From Halorubrum sp. PV6 (GTDB taxonomy: Archaea; Halobacteriota; Halobacteria; Halobacteriales; Haloferacaceae), in assembly GCF_003990725.2 (NCBI RefSeq), contig NZ_CP030064.1:620001-684000 (forward strand): a stretch of 64,000 bases of DNA. The letters run 5' to 3'. Shown piece by piece: positions 7,714-16,437 of this stretch (positions are counted from its first letter, which is position 1; every line of letters starts with the position of its first letter). A program made the position numbers and the translations under genes. The notes under the pieces are model-generated. The model ran no database searches and had not been told where the DNA came from. It was given only the letters and a program-made list of their open reading frames with translations.

Positions 7714-8870
7714 TGGTTGCCCTCCAGAATCGCGGTGGTCACGCAGTTCCCGAACCCGCCGACGTTGCAGGCGAGCCCCGTCTCGGCGTCGACCTGTCGG
7801 GCTCCGGCGTCGCCGGTGACCTGTTTATAAATCTCGTACACCTGCGCGACGCCGCTGGCCCCGAGCGGGTGGCCCTTCGATTTGAGGCCGCCGGAGGTGT
7901 TGATCGGGAGGTCGCCGTCGCGGTCGGTGACGCCCTCCTCGACCGCCTTCCACCCCTCGCCCTTCTCGAAGAAGCCGAGGTCCTCGCTCTGGAGGAATTC
8001 GAGGATGGTGAACATGTCGTGGAGCTCCGCCACGTCGATGTCGTCCGGGCCGATGCTGGCCATCTCGTAGGCGATGTCCGAGGAGTCGGCGACCCCGCCC
8101 ATCGTCGTCGGGTCCGCGCGCTCGTGGACGACGTGGGTGTCGGTCGCGCCGCCGATACCGGAGATGACCGCGTACTCGTCTTCGGGGACGTACTCCTCGG
8201 CGACCGACTCTGGACAGAAGACGAGCGCCGCAGAGCCGTCCGTGATCGGACAGAAGTCGTACAGCCGGAGCGGGTCGGCGACGATCGGCGATTCGAGGAC
8301 GGTGTCGAGGTCGACCTCCTTCCGGAACTGCGCGTGGGGGTTGTCCACGCCGTTCCGGTGGTTCTTCACCGCGACCTTCCCGAGGCTCTCGCGGGGGGCG
8401 TCGTACGTGTCGAGGTAGAGCCGCGCGGTGAGCCCCGCGAACGAGGGGAGCGTCACGCCCTGCTTGTACTCGACCGGGTGGGTGAGCGAGGCGATCACGT
8501 CGGTCGCCTCCGCGGTCGTCCGGTGGGTCATCTTCTCGCCGCCGACCAACATCGTGAGGTCGGAGGCGCCCGAGGCGATCGACTGCCACGCCGCGTACAC
8601 GCCCGCCCCGCCCGACGAGGAGGTCTGGTCGATACGGGCGGTGTACGCCGGGGTCGCCGCCAGATCGTGTGCCAGCGCGTTCGGGACCCCAGTTTGGCCC
8701 TCGAACTCGCCGCTCGCCATGTTCGAGACGTACAGGTGATTGAGGTCGTCGCCGTCGATGCCGGCGTCGTCGAGGGCGGCTGCGCCCGCCTCGGCCAGCA
8801 GTTCTCGGACCCACGCGTCGCGCTGCCCGAACTGGGTCATCGACGCGCCGATGATTGCTACGCGTTCCAT
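7710..8870 (-). CDS. Haloarchaeal-type beta-ketothiolase catalytic subunit
   Basis: A 386-residue thiolase-fold enzyme for condensing or cleaving acyl-CoAs. The C-terminal GHPLGASG motif and the central ELHDMFT motif supply the two histidines. At the position of the nucleophilic cysteine of ordinary thiolases (ACASG) this protein reads TSSSGG, placing a serine at about residue 84. A Ser-His-His triad is described for two-subunit haloarchaeal thiolases, so this is a family trait rather than damage. Substrate chain length cannot be read; fatty-acid breakdown, polyester or mevalonate supply are all possible. Confidence 0.88.
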   Translation of the reverse strand: MERVAIIGASMTQFGQRDAWVRELLAEAGAAALDDAGIDGDDLNHLYVSNMASGEFEGQTGVPNALAHDLAATPAYTARIDQTSSSGGAGVYAAWQSIASGASDLTMLVGGEKMTHRTTAEATDVIASLTHPVEYKQGVTLPSFAGLTARLYLDTYDAPRESLGKVAVKNHRNGVDNPHAQFRKEVDLDTVLESPIVADPLRLYDFCPITDGSAALVFCPESVAEEYVPEDEYAVISGIGGATDTHVVHERADPTTMGGVADSSDIAYEMASIGPDDIDVAELHDMFTILEFLQSEDLGFFEKGEGWKAVEEGVTDRDGDLPINTSGGLKSKGHPLGASGVAQVYEIYKQVTGDAGARQVDAETGLACNVGGFGNCVTTAILEGNQ

Positions 8871-8948
8871 ACGCGTGGGTCCACGGCGCCCGCCTAAAAC
8901 GTACCTCTCTGGGAGCGCGGGAGGCCGCCCAGGCCGCCGCCCCCGCGA

Positions 8949-11261
8949 TCACTCTGCGCGTCGTCCGGCGTGACCGGGGTAGTCGCGCTCGAACCGCGAC
9001 CCGATCTCCTCGCGGTCGAGGCGGATCACGACCGGCCGGCCGTGCGGACAGGCGTACGGGTTCTCGCAGTCGTCGAGCCGGTCGAGTAAGTCCACGACCG
9101 ACCCCTCGGTCAGCGACGTGTTCCCGGTCACGGACGGGTAACACGCGAGATCCGCGAGCAGCTCGTCCACCACGTCCGTCACGGGTTCCTCGCCCGCGCC
9201 GGCGTCGCCGACGAGCGCGGAGAGGACGTCGCGGAGCAGGGACGGGTCGAACGCGGCGTCGAAGACCGCCGGGACCGACTTCACGACGACCTCGCGCTCG
9301 CCCGCGCGCTCGGCCCGGAACCCGACGGCGGCGAGGTCGTCTCCGAACTCCTCGAACAGCGCCGCCTCGCGCGCGGTGAGTTCGATCCGGACCGGCTCGG
9401 CGAGCGCCTGCGCGTCCGCGCCGTCGGCGAACACGCGCTGCAGGCGCTCGTAGTTCACCCGCTCGTCGGCGGCGTGTTGGTCGATCAACACCAGCCCGTC
9501 GGGCGCTTCGGCGACGACGTACGTCTCGTGAAGCTGGCCGAGCACCCGGAGCGACGGGAGCGAGTCGTAGGTGCGCTCCGCGCTCGTGGGCTCGCCGGCG
9601 AGGGTGTGCTGGTCGCTCGCGGCCGACGCCCCGAATCGGTCGCGGCCGTCCGGTGATTCGGCGTCCGTCTCGGGGCGCGTCGCGTCGGCGTCTCTGTCGT
9701 CGCCCGCCTCGCTCTCGCCGGTCGCGGGTGACGGCCGCCCGGTTCGCGACGGCGGGGTCGCGGTTTCGGAATCGGCGGAGGCGGCGTTGGCGGAGTCGGC
9801 GGCAGCCGCGGAATCCGATGACCCGCCGGTATCGACCGTCTCGACCGACCGATCGGTCGCGGACGCGCTCGGGTCGGGGCCGTCGTCCGCGGTCACGTCG
9901 CCGACCGCCCACGCCGACTCGTCCGCGGGGTCCAACTCCGTGGCGGTCGTCGCGTTCGCCTCGCCGGTCGCGCTGCCCGACTCGGCCGACTCGTCCGCGT
10001 CGCCCGACTCGCTCGCGTCGTCGTCATCCCGATCGCGCCGTGCGGCGCGCTCGTGGTCAGTTCCGGCGCCGCCGACGGCCTCGGTCTCGGCCGACTCGGG
10101 TCTGATCTCGGTCTGCTCCGGCGCCGACCGGCCCCGCGGTGCGGTCGAGCGGATCAGGCCGCGGTCGATCAGCGCGGCCTCGACCGCCTCCTTGACGGCG
10201 GCCCGCACCGCCGGCTCCTCGTCGAACCGGACCTCGAGTTTGCGGGGGTGGACGTTCACGTCCACGTCGCCGGGCGGCACGTCGACGAACAGCACGGCGA
10301 AGGGGTATCGGTCGGGCGCGAGCTGGCCGCCGTACGCCTCGAGGACGGCCTCGCGGAGGGCGCTCGCGGTGACGTACCGGCCGTTCACGTACGTCGCGAG
10401 GTACTCGCGGCTCGCCCGCGTCGTCTCGGGGTGCGAGATGAGGCCGCTGACGGCGCGGACGGGCGAGTCCTCGGGAGGCGAGTCCTCGGGAGGCGAGTCC
10501 TCGGGAGGCGAGTCCTCGGGAGGCGAGTCCTCGGGAGGCGAGTTCTCGGCGAGTGACTCGTCGCCCGGCGGCGTCCAGTCCACGTCGATCATCGCCTCCG
10601 CGACCTCGCGGCCGTAGACGGCGAGCACGGCCGACCGGAGGTCGCCGTTCCCCTCGGTCGCGAAGGTCTCTCGACCGTCGTGTTCCAGCGAGACGGCGAC
10701 GCCGGGGTTGGCAAGCGCGTAGCCGGTCACCACCGTGTTCACGCGGTCGAACTCGGTCGCGGTCTGTTTGAGGAACTTCTTGCGCGCCGGCGTATTATAA
10801 AAGAGGTCGTCGACCTCAACGGTCGTCCCGGTCGGACAGCCGGCGGGACGGACCTCGCCCACGTCGCCGCCGTCGACGCGTATCTCCGCGCCCGCCGCTG
10901 CGTCCGGCGGGCGCGATCGGACCGTGAGACGCGAGACGGCGCCGACGGTGTACAGCGCCTCGCCGCGGAAGCCGAGGGTGCCGACGCCGCGGTCGAGGTC
11001 CTCGATGTCGCCGATCTTCGAGGTGGCGTGCTCCGCGACGGCCGCCTCCAACTGGCCTTCCGGGATACCGACGCCGTCGTCGCGGACGCGGACCCCCTCG
11101 GCGCCGCCGGCCTCGACCGATACGGCGACGCGGCTCGCGCCCGCGTCGAGGCTGTTCTCGATCAGCTCCTTGACGACGCTGGCCGGGCGCTCGACGACCT
11201 CGCCGGCCGCGATCCGCTGGACGGTCCGTTCGTCCAACCGCTCGATGTCTGGCGGCTCCAT
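8949..11261 (-). CDS. mutL: DNA mismatch repair protein MutL
   Basis: A 770-residue MutL. The GHKL ATPase is intact: ELIENSLDAGA (Glu32, Asn36), RDDGVGI, ATSKI and GFRGEAL; YVNGRYV belongs to the S5-like transducer. A long acidic, Ser/Ala/Asp-rich linker spans about residues 360-570. The C-terminal domain keeps the metal-binding endonuclease motif DQHAADERVNYE (about residue 592) and the late CPHGRP, so nicking activity is likely. A five-fold SPPED repeat (residues 237-267) sits inside the N-terminal region. I chose the ATG at 11261; a GTG nine bases upstream is less likely. No mutS lies nearby. Confidence 0.95.
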   Translation of the reverse strand: MEPPDIERLDERTVQRIAAGEVVERPASVVKELIENSLDAGASRVAVSVEAGGAEGVRVRDDGVGIPEGQLEAAVAEHATSKIGDIEDLDRGVGTLGFRGEALYTVGAVSRLTVRSRPPDAAAGAEIRVDGGDVGEVRPAGCPTGTTVEVDDLFYNTPARKKFLKQTATEFDRVNTVVTGYALANPGVAVSLEHDGRETFATEGNGDLRSAVLAVYGREVAEAMIDVDWTPPGDESLAENSPPEDSPPEDSPPEDSPPEDSPPEDSPVRAVSGLISHPETTRASREYLATYVNGRYVTASALREAVLEAYGGQLAPDRYPFAVLFVDVPPGDVDVNVHPRKLEVRFDEEPAVRAAVKEAVEAALIDRGLIRSTAPRGRSAPEQTEIRPESAETEAVGGAGTDHERAARRDRDDDDASESGDADESAESGSATGEANATTATELDPADESAWAVGDVTADDGPDPSASATDRSVETVDTGGSSDSAAAADSANAASADSETATPPSRTGRPSPATGESEAGDDRDADATRPETDAESPDGRDRFGASAASDQHTLAGEPTSAERTYDSLPSLRVLGQLHETYVVAEAPDGLVLIDQHAADERVNYERLQRVFADGADAQALAEPVRIELTAREAALFEEFGDDLAAVGFRAERAGEREVVVKSVPAVFDAAFDPSLLRDVLSALVGDAGAGEEPVTDVVDELLADLACYPSVTGNTSLTEGSVVDLLDRLDDCENPYACPHGRPVVIRLDREEIGSRFERDYPGHAGRRAE
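10462..10551. repeat. 15-bp tandem repeat within mutL
   Basis: Five perfect copies of a 15-bp unit (GGCGAGTCCTCGGGA) run from 10462 to 10536, followed by one diverged copy to 10551. The unit is a multiple of three, so copy-number change adds or removes five residues (S-P-P-E-D) without a frameshift. Confidence 0.95.
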
Positions 11262-11653
11262 TCGTGGCACATCGGACGAGCGCGCACTTCAAGCCGTTGT
11301 CGGCGGCGGCGACGCGAGGTCGGTCCGGCTCTCACGGACTGTCATTGATAAGTAACACCGCGGTGCGGTGGCGTCGCCGGCGGCAGAGCCGCCGGCTGAC
11401 GAGGTGTGAGGTGCTGTGCGGAGCGGGGAGAGACTCAAAGGGCCCGCCTCGCGGCTGGAGATTTGGGAGTGTCCACCGCCGTTCCTCCGTCCGTCATTTA
11501 TAAGCGAACAGTTGGGGCTGTGGAAGCGTTCACCGCGGCGGCAGCGGCTTCCGGTCTCGTGAACGACACCCCGACCGTTCCCGATCCCGATCCGGCGAGA
11601 AAGGACGAACGATCGGTTCACACGTCGGGGCCGCCTCCCGGAATCGGTTCTTC
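11262..11653. other. Gene-free gap with orphan promoter and hairpin
   Basis: This 392-bp stretch lies between the mutL start and the ABC-ATPase stop. It contains a strong 9-bp hairpin (GCCGGCGGC-AGA-GCCGCCGGC, 11376-11396) and a good TATA element (ATTTATAAG, about 11500-11508). No annotated gene uses that element on the plus strand. Downstream are further potential stems, GGAAGC with GCTTCC and GTTCAC with GTGAAC (about 11522-11568). An unannotated small RNA is possible; no convincing protein is seen. Confidence 0.4.
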
Positions 11654-12787
11654 TTACGCGACCGCGGCCGCGATCTCCTCGTCGGTCAAGAACACGTCCT
11701 CGCCGGTCTCGGGGTCGAACAGGTGGATGTGTTCCTCCTTGAACGAGACGCCGACCGCGTCGCCGGCCGCCGGCTTCACGTCCGCGGGCGAGCGCGCGAG
11801 GAAGTCGTCGGTCACGGTGAGGTGGACGTAGTTGTCCGAGCCGATGGGCTCGACGACCTCCACCGTCGAGCGCAGGGTCTCGGTCCCGCCGGGCGACTCC
11901 TCAACGGCGATGTTCTCCGGCCGAACGCCCAGCGTGTACCGACCGCTCCCGAGGTCGTGGCCCCGGACGTACTCCGCCGAGAGGTCGAGTTCGAGGCCGG
12001 CGTCCTCGTTCCGGACCGTCGCGCCGGCGCCGTCCGTCGCCACGTCGACGTCGACGAAGTTCATCGACGGCGAGCCGATAAAGCCCGCGACGAACTCGTT
12101 GACGGGGTTCTGGTACACCTCGGTCGGCTCCCCGACCTGCTGGAGCTCGCCGTCGTTCAAGATGGCGAGGCGGTCGCCCATCGTCATCGCCTCCTCCTGG
12201 TCGTGGGTGACGTACATCGCGGTGACGCCGAACTCCTTCTGGAGCTTCTGTATCTCCGCGCGCATCTCGGTGCGGAGCTTCGCGTCGAGGTTCGAGAGGG
12301 GCTCGTCGAAGAGGAACACTTCGGGCTCGCGCGCGATGGCCCGACCGAGCGCGACGCGCTGCTTCTGCCCGCCGGAGAGCTCGTCCGGCTTGTCGTCGAG
12401 CAGGTCTTCGATCCCCATCATCTCCGCCATCTCGTGGACGCGCTCGTGGCGCTCCTCCGTCGTCATGTCGGTGCTCATCTTGAGCCCGAACGCCATGTTC
12501 TCTCGGACCGTCTTGTGCGGGTACAGCGCGTAGTTCTGGAACACCATCGCGACCGGGCGCTCCTTCGCGTGGATGTCGGTGACGTCCTCGTCGTCGAAGG
12601 CGACGGTCCCCGAGGTCGGCTCTTCGAGGCCGGCGACCATCCGGAGCGTCGTCGTCTTCCCGCAACCGGACGGCCCGACCACGGTCACGAACTCCCCGTC
12701 GTCGATCTCGAGATCCAGATCGTTGACGGCGACGATGGTTCCTCGGTCGAACTCCTTCCGGAGCGTATCGAGCGTGACGCGTGCCAT
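11654..12787 (-). CDS. Sugar ABC transporter ATP-binding protein (MalK/UgpC type)
   Basis: A 377-residue ABC ATPase that powers a CUT1 sugar importer. In order: Walker A GPSGCGKTTT (residues 38-47), Q-loop VFQNYALYPH, signature LSGGQKQR (about 137), Walker B VFLFDEPLSNLD, switch histidine in VTHDQEEA, then a C-terminal TOBE/OB region. The MalK type is shown by that C-terminal extension of about 140 residues. It is divergent from the binding protein and permeases, which most likely form its complex. The open frame continues upstream past the ATG at 12787, but that part is antisense to the binding-protein gene and is not coding. Confidence 0.92.
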   Translation of the reverse strand: MARVTLDTLRKEFDRGTIVAVNDLDLEIDDGEFVTVVGPSGCGKTTTLRMVAGLEEPTSGTVAFDDEDVTDIHAKERPVAMVFQNYALYPHKTVRENMAFGLKMSTDMTTEERHERVHEMAEMMGIEDLLDDKPDELSGGQKQRVALGRAIAREPEVFLFDEPLSNLDAKLRTEMRAEIQKLQKEFGVTAMYVTHDQEEAMTMGDRLAILNDGELQQVGEPTEVYQNPVNEFVAGFIGSPSMNFVDVDVATDGAGATVRNEDAGLELDLSAEYVRGHDLGSGRYTLGVRPENIAVEESPGGTETLRSTVEVVEPIGSDNYVHLTVTDDFLARSPADVKPAAGDAVGVSFKEEHIHLFDPETGEDVFLTDEEIAAAVA

Positions 12788-12994
12788 TTCCCTGATGACG
12801 GGTCCGATGGCATATGAGTCCTTTGCTGTTTTACTGATAGATGGTGAATAATCTCTTCTCAAATATATCGCGCGACCGGGGCCGGATCCTCGGCGGCGAA
12901 TCGGTCCGGATCGACCCGCATCAATCCTGATCGATCGGGAGGTATCCCAAACACTAAATGTATGAAAATATAATTCATCACTTGTTCCAGTCAC
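12788..12994. promoter_or_regulatory. Divergent promoter region of the sugar ABC importer
   Basis: This AT-rich region separates the ATPase gene and the binding-protein gene. On the plus strand AAAATATAA (12965-12973) is centred about 26 nt before the binding-protein ATG, so that transcript is probably leaderless. The same TATA is embraced by a 5-bp inverted repeat ATGAA-N7-TTCAT (12962-12978), a likely repressor site. On the minus strand a TATATTT element (12862-12868) could serve the ATPase. Confidence 0.6.
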
Positions 12995-14272
12995 ATGAAC
13001 GAGAAACGTAGAACGCTGCTCAAGGCGGTGGGGGGATCGACTGCGCTCGCGGGGCTCGCGGGCTGTATCAGCACCGGCGGCGACGGCTCGGACGGGTCCG
13101 GCGGGAGCGACGGTTCGGACGGTTCTGACGGATCCGGCGGCGGAGACACCGGATCCGCGCGGCTGTGGGTCGACCTCTCCGACGCCGAGGACGAGGCGAT
13201 CTCGGAGTACATCGACCAGTACGAGTCCGACACGGGCGACACGATCAACAAGGAGGCGCCCGGTGGCGAGCTCGACCAGCAGCTGGAGACGGCCATCCCG
13301 GCCGGCGACGGCCCCGACTCGTGGGTCTGGGCGCACGACTGGGTCGGCCGGTTCGCCGTCCGCGAGGACCCGTCCTTCCTCTACGACGCGAGCGACGACG
13401 TCGACGTCTCGCTCGACAGCTACACGCAGGCGGCCCGCGAGGCCGCGCAGTTCGACGGCTCCCTGTATGGGCTCCCGTTCGCCTCCGAGACCGTCGCGCT
13501 GTTCTACAACGAGGACATGGTCGACGAGCCGCCGGAGACCTTCGAGGAGATGGTCTCGGTCATGGACGAGTACCACGACCCGGAAAACGGGGAGTACGGC
13601 CTCTCGTACCCCGTCACCGACCCCTACTTCGTCAGCGGCTTCATCCAGGCGTACGGCGGGAACATCTTCGACGAACAGAGCCGCGAGGTCGGCGTCGACA
13701 GCGACGCGTGCAAGCGGGGCATGGACGCGCTCGAGACGCTGTCGCAGTACGTTCCGGCCGACCCCGGCTACGAATCGCAGATCGTCGCGTTCGCGGACGG
13801 GCTGGCGCCGTTCGCGATCAACGGGCCGTGGGAGCTCGGCAACCTCGACGGCGCGGTCGAGAACCTCGGCGTCACGACGCTGCCGACCGTCGACGGGAAC
13901 CACCCGCGCTCGTACTCCGGCATCCAGCTGTTCTACTTCTCGTCGATGCTCGCCGACGCGGACCAGTCGCGGGTCGACGCCGCGACCGGGCTCGCCGAGT
14001 GGTACACGACGAACGAGGAGGTCATCCAGACCAACGCCGCAGAGCAGGGGTACATCCCCGTGTTGACCGACGTGGTCGGCAACGACGACCTCTCCAGCGA
14101 GGTCCAGGCGTTCGCTCAGCAGGTCGACCACGGCGTCCCGATCCCGACGCACCCGGACATGAACAGCGTCTGGACGCCCGTGACGGACGCGTTAGAGCGC
14201 GTCTTCAACGACGAGCAGGACAGCGACGCCGCGCTCGACCAGGCCGCCTCCGAGATCCGGGAGGCGCTGTAG
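12995..14272 (+). CDS. Sugar ABC transporter substrate-binding lipoprotein
   Basis: A 425-residue extracellular solute-binding protein of the maltose-binding (CUT1) type. The signal has a twin-arginine start (RRTLLK, residues 5-10) and a lipobox LAGC with Cys24, so it is probably exported by Tat and lipid-anchored. A Gly/Ser/Asp linker (about residues 25-50) follows, then the mature domain with GPDSWVWAHDW, LPFASETVALFYNEDM and FAINGPWELGNL. Two permease genes follow on the same strand. The sugar cannot be told from sequence; malto-oligosaccharides or another glycan-derived sugar are guesses. Confidence 0.92.
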   Translation: MNEKRRTLLKAVGGSTALAGLAGCISTGGDGSDGSGGSDGSDGSDGSGGGDTGSARLWVDLSDAEDEAISEYIDQYESDTGDTINKEAPGGELDQQLETAIPAGDGPDSWVWAHDWVGRFAVREDPSFLYDASDDVDVSLDSYTQAAREAAQFDGSLYGLPFASETVALFYNEDMVDEPPETFEEMVSVMDEYHDPENGEYGLSYPVTDPYFVSGFIQAYGGNIFDEQSREVGVDSDACKRGMDALETLSQYVPADPGYESQIVAFADGLAPFAINGPWELGNLDGAVENLGVTTLPTVDGNHPRSYSGIQLFYFSSMLADADQSRVDAATGLAEWYTTNEEVIQTNAAEQGYIPVLTDVVGNDDLSSEVQAFAQQVDHGVPIPTHPDMNSVWTPVTDALERVFNDEQDSDAALDQAASEIREAL

Positions 14273-14287
14273 GCACCCCTCGGACCG

Positions 14288-15283
14288 ATGGCCTCTTCGC
14301 AAACCGGAACAGGTGTGAGCGGGCTGGCACGCCTCCGCTCGGTGCTGCCGTTCTCCAGTCGCGACTGGGGGCTGCTCCTCGTCGCGCCCGGCGTCATCCT
14401 CTTTTCGAGTTTCATGCTGTACCCCATCTTCTACCTCTTCTACATCTCGCTCACCGACGCGACGTTCGCGGGGTCGGTGATCGGCGGGGGCGCCGAGCTG
14501 ATCGGGCTGTCGAACTACGCGCAGCTCCTCTCCGATCCGCAGTTCAGGACGTCGATGCTGACGACGTGGCTCTTCGTCGCCGTCTCGCTCGTCTTCAAAG
14601 TGATCCTCGCGGTGGGGATCGCGCTCCTGTTGAACCACGTGCGCGTCGCCGGCAAGCGGTACATGCGCGCAGCGGTGATCGTTCCGCTGGGCTTCCCCGG
14701 CATCTTCACGATCACCGTCTGGCGCGGGATGTTCAGCGACGCGCGCTACGGCGTGTTCAACACGATCTTGGGCCGGTTCAACGATCTGTTGGTGTCGCTG
14801 TCGGCGCCGCAGGCCCTGCTCTTCGACGTGCCGATCGGCTTCCTCAGCGGTCGCTGGGCGGCCTTTTTCGCGTACGTCACCACCGAGGTGTGGCTGGCGT
14901 ACCCGTTCATGGTGATCATCATCGTGAGCGCCTTACAGGACGTGCCCCGGTCGCTCCACGAGGCCGCGATGGTCGACGGCGCCGGCTGGCTCCAGCGGTT
15001 CCGCACCGTGACGCTGCCCGCGATCAAGGGCCCGGTGCTGTTCGCGTCGATCCTCACGGCCGCCACGTCCTTCCAGCAGTTCCTCATCCCGTGGGTGTTC
15101 AATCAGGGAGGGCCGTCGAGACAGAACGAACTGATCATCGTGTACGGCTACCGCGAGGCGATCACGTTCAACCAGTTCGGCCTGTCGGCCGCGATCCTGA
15201 TCGTCGGGATCGCGTTCGTCGGCCTGTTCATGTACGTCGCCGTCCGCTACGGCGGCCTCGCCGAGGGGGTGGGTGACGAATGA
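14288..15283 (+). CDS. Sugar ABC transporter permease (MalF-like)
   Basis: A 331-residue membrane permease with about six transmembrane helices, beginning at the GVILFSSFMLYPIFYLFYISL segment region. The EAA loop that docks with the ATPase is HEAAMVDGAGWLQRF (about residues 224-238). It starts 15 bases after the binding-protein stop and overlaps the next permease by ATGA, so the three genes form one operon. It would form a heterodimeric channel with the next gene product. Confidence 0.92.
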   Translation: MASSQTGTGVSGLARLRSVLPFSSRDWGLLLVAPGVILFSSFMLYPIFYLFYISLTDATFAGSVIGGGAELIGLSNYAQLLSDPQFRTSMLTTWLFVAVSLVFKVILAVGIALLLNHVRVAGKRYMRAAVIVPLGFPGIFTITVWRGMFSDARYGVFNTILGRFNDLLVSLSAPQALLFDVPIGFLSGRWAAFFAYVTTEVWLAYPFMVIIIVSALQDVPRSLHEAAMVDGAGWLQRFRTVTLPAIKGPVLFASILTAATSFQQFLIPWVFNQGGPSRQNELIIVYGYREAITFNQFGLSAAILIVGIAFVGLFMYVAVRYGGLAEGVGDE

Positions 15284-16362
15284 GCCCCCTCGACTCTGCG
15301 GTCGCGCTGGTCGCCTCCGCGGTCGGGCTGGTTCGCGCGAAACTCGTCGGCCTCGCGACCGCGCCGAAGCGGCTCGCCGTGTTGATCCAGCGAGCGATCT
15401 ACGACGTTCGCACGGGGAAACGCAGCGTGTGGGACGTCTCGAAGAGCGTCCTGATGACGCTGTTTGGGCTCGCGATGGTGCTCGTGCTGCTGTTCCCGCT
15501 GTTCTGGATCACGACGGCGTCGCTCGCGGAAGGGTCGCGGCTGTTCAACACGAGCGGCATCTTCCCGGACCCGTCGACGTACAACCTCGGCGCGTACCGG
15601 TGGGTGATCTTCGAGTCCGACTTCTTCTTCGTCGACGGCGACTGGGGGTACCCCCAACTCGTCCTCGGGGGAGCCGACGGACTGATCGGTTTCCGGTGGG
15701 CCGGCACCGAGACCGGGCCGGGCGCGGTGTTCAACAGCCTGTACATCGTCAGCGTGACGCTCGCGGCCGGGTTCGGCATGATCGTCCCGGCGGCGTACGC
15801 GTTCTCGCGCCGGCAGTTCGTGGGCCGCAAGCGCATCCTCTACGGCTACGTGCTGTTCACCCAGATCGGCGCCGGGCTGTCGATCGCGACGCTCGTGGCA
15901 CTGTACTCGCTTTTCAGCTCCTACGGGCTCACGAACAACCTGTTCATCCTCGGGCTGTTCTACGCGGCGTCGGCGATCCCGTTCAACACGTGGCTGTTGA
16001 AGACGTACATGGACAACATCCCCGTCTCCTACGAGGAGGCGGCGATGGTCGACGGCGCGAGCTTCTTAGAGACGATCCGCGAGGTGATCATCCCCCTCAC
16101 GAAGCCGGGGCTCGCGGTCGTCCTCATCTTCGTGTGGCTGGCCGGCTGGAACGAGTTCATCATCGCGCAGACGCTGCTGCGTCCCGAGAACTACCCGCTC
16201 TCGGTCGAGCTGTACAACATCGCGACCGAGGGACGGTTCTCGACGCCGTGGACGCGGTTCGCGGCGTTCGCGAACCTGTTCGCGCTGCCGGTCGCGATCG
16301 TCTACTTCGCGGCCCAGCGGTCGGTCGAGGACGGCCTCTCCTTCGGCGGGATGGAGGGATAG
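15280..16362 (+). CDS. Sugar ABC transporter permease (MalG-like)
   Basis: A 360-residue permease, partner of the preceding one. About six membrane helices are visible, the first at LMTLFGLAMVLVLLFPLFW after an amphipathic N-terminus of about 60 residues that is longer than in bacterial MalG. The EAA loop is EEAAMVDGASFLETI (about residues 251-265). An insertion after the first helix (about 87-140) should lie outside the cell. The operon ends here. Confidence 0.92.
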   Translation: MSPLDSAVALVASAVGLVRAKLVGLATAPKRLAVLIQRAIYDVRTGKRSVWDVSKSVLMTLFGLAMVLVLLFPLFWITTASLAEGSRLFNTSGIFPDPSTYNLGAYRWVIFESDFFFVDGDWGYPQLVLGGADGLIGFRWAGTETGPGAVFNSLYIVSVTLAAGFGMIVPAAYAFSRRQFVGRKRILYGYVLFTQIGAGLSIATLVALYSLFSSYGLTNNLFILGLFYAASAIPFNTWLLKTYMDNIPVSYEEAAMVDGASFLETIREVIIPLTKPGLAVVLIFVWLAGWNEFIIAQTLLRPENYPLSVELYNIATEGRFSTPWTRFAAFANLFALPVAIVYFAAQRSVEDGLSFGGMEG

Positions 16363-16437
16363 GCCGACCGCCTCGGCCCGTCGGTCCGTACTCTCGCCGG
16401 GTGCGCCGCTCTCGTCGTCGCGTTACGCCGGTCCCCT

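Noticed and set aside
11654-14152. Minus-strand open frame of more than 800 codons joining the ABC ATPase to a region antisense to the binding-protein gene
   Set aside because: Only the first 377 codons from the ATG at 12787 match a protein family. The rest is the mirror of a clear GC-rich gene, where stop codons are rare by composition.
13165-15276. 703-codon plus-strand frame overlapping the binding protein and first permease
   Set aside because: Arg-rich translation of the wrong frame; the true genes have signal, helices and EAA loop in the other frame.
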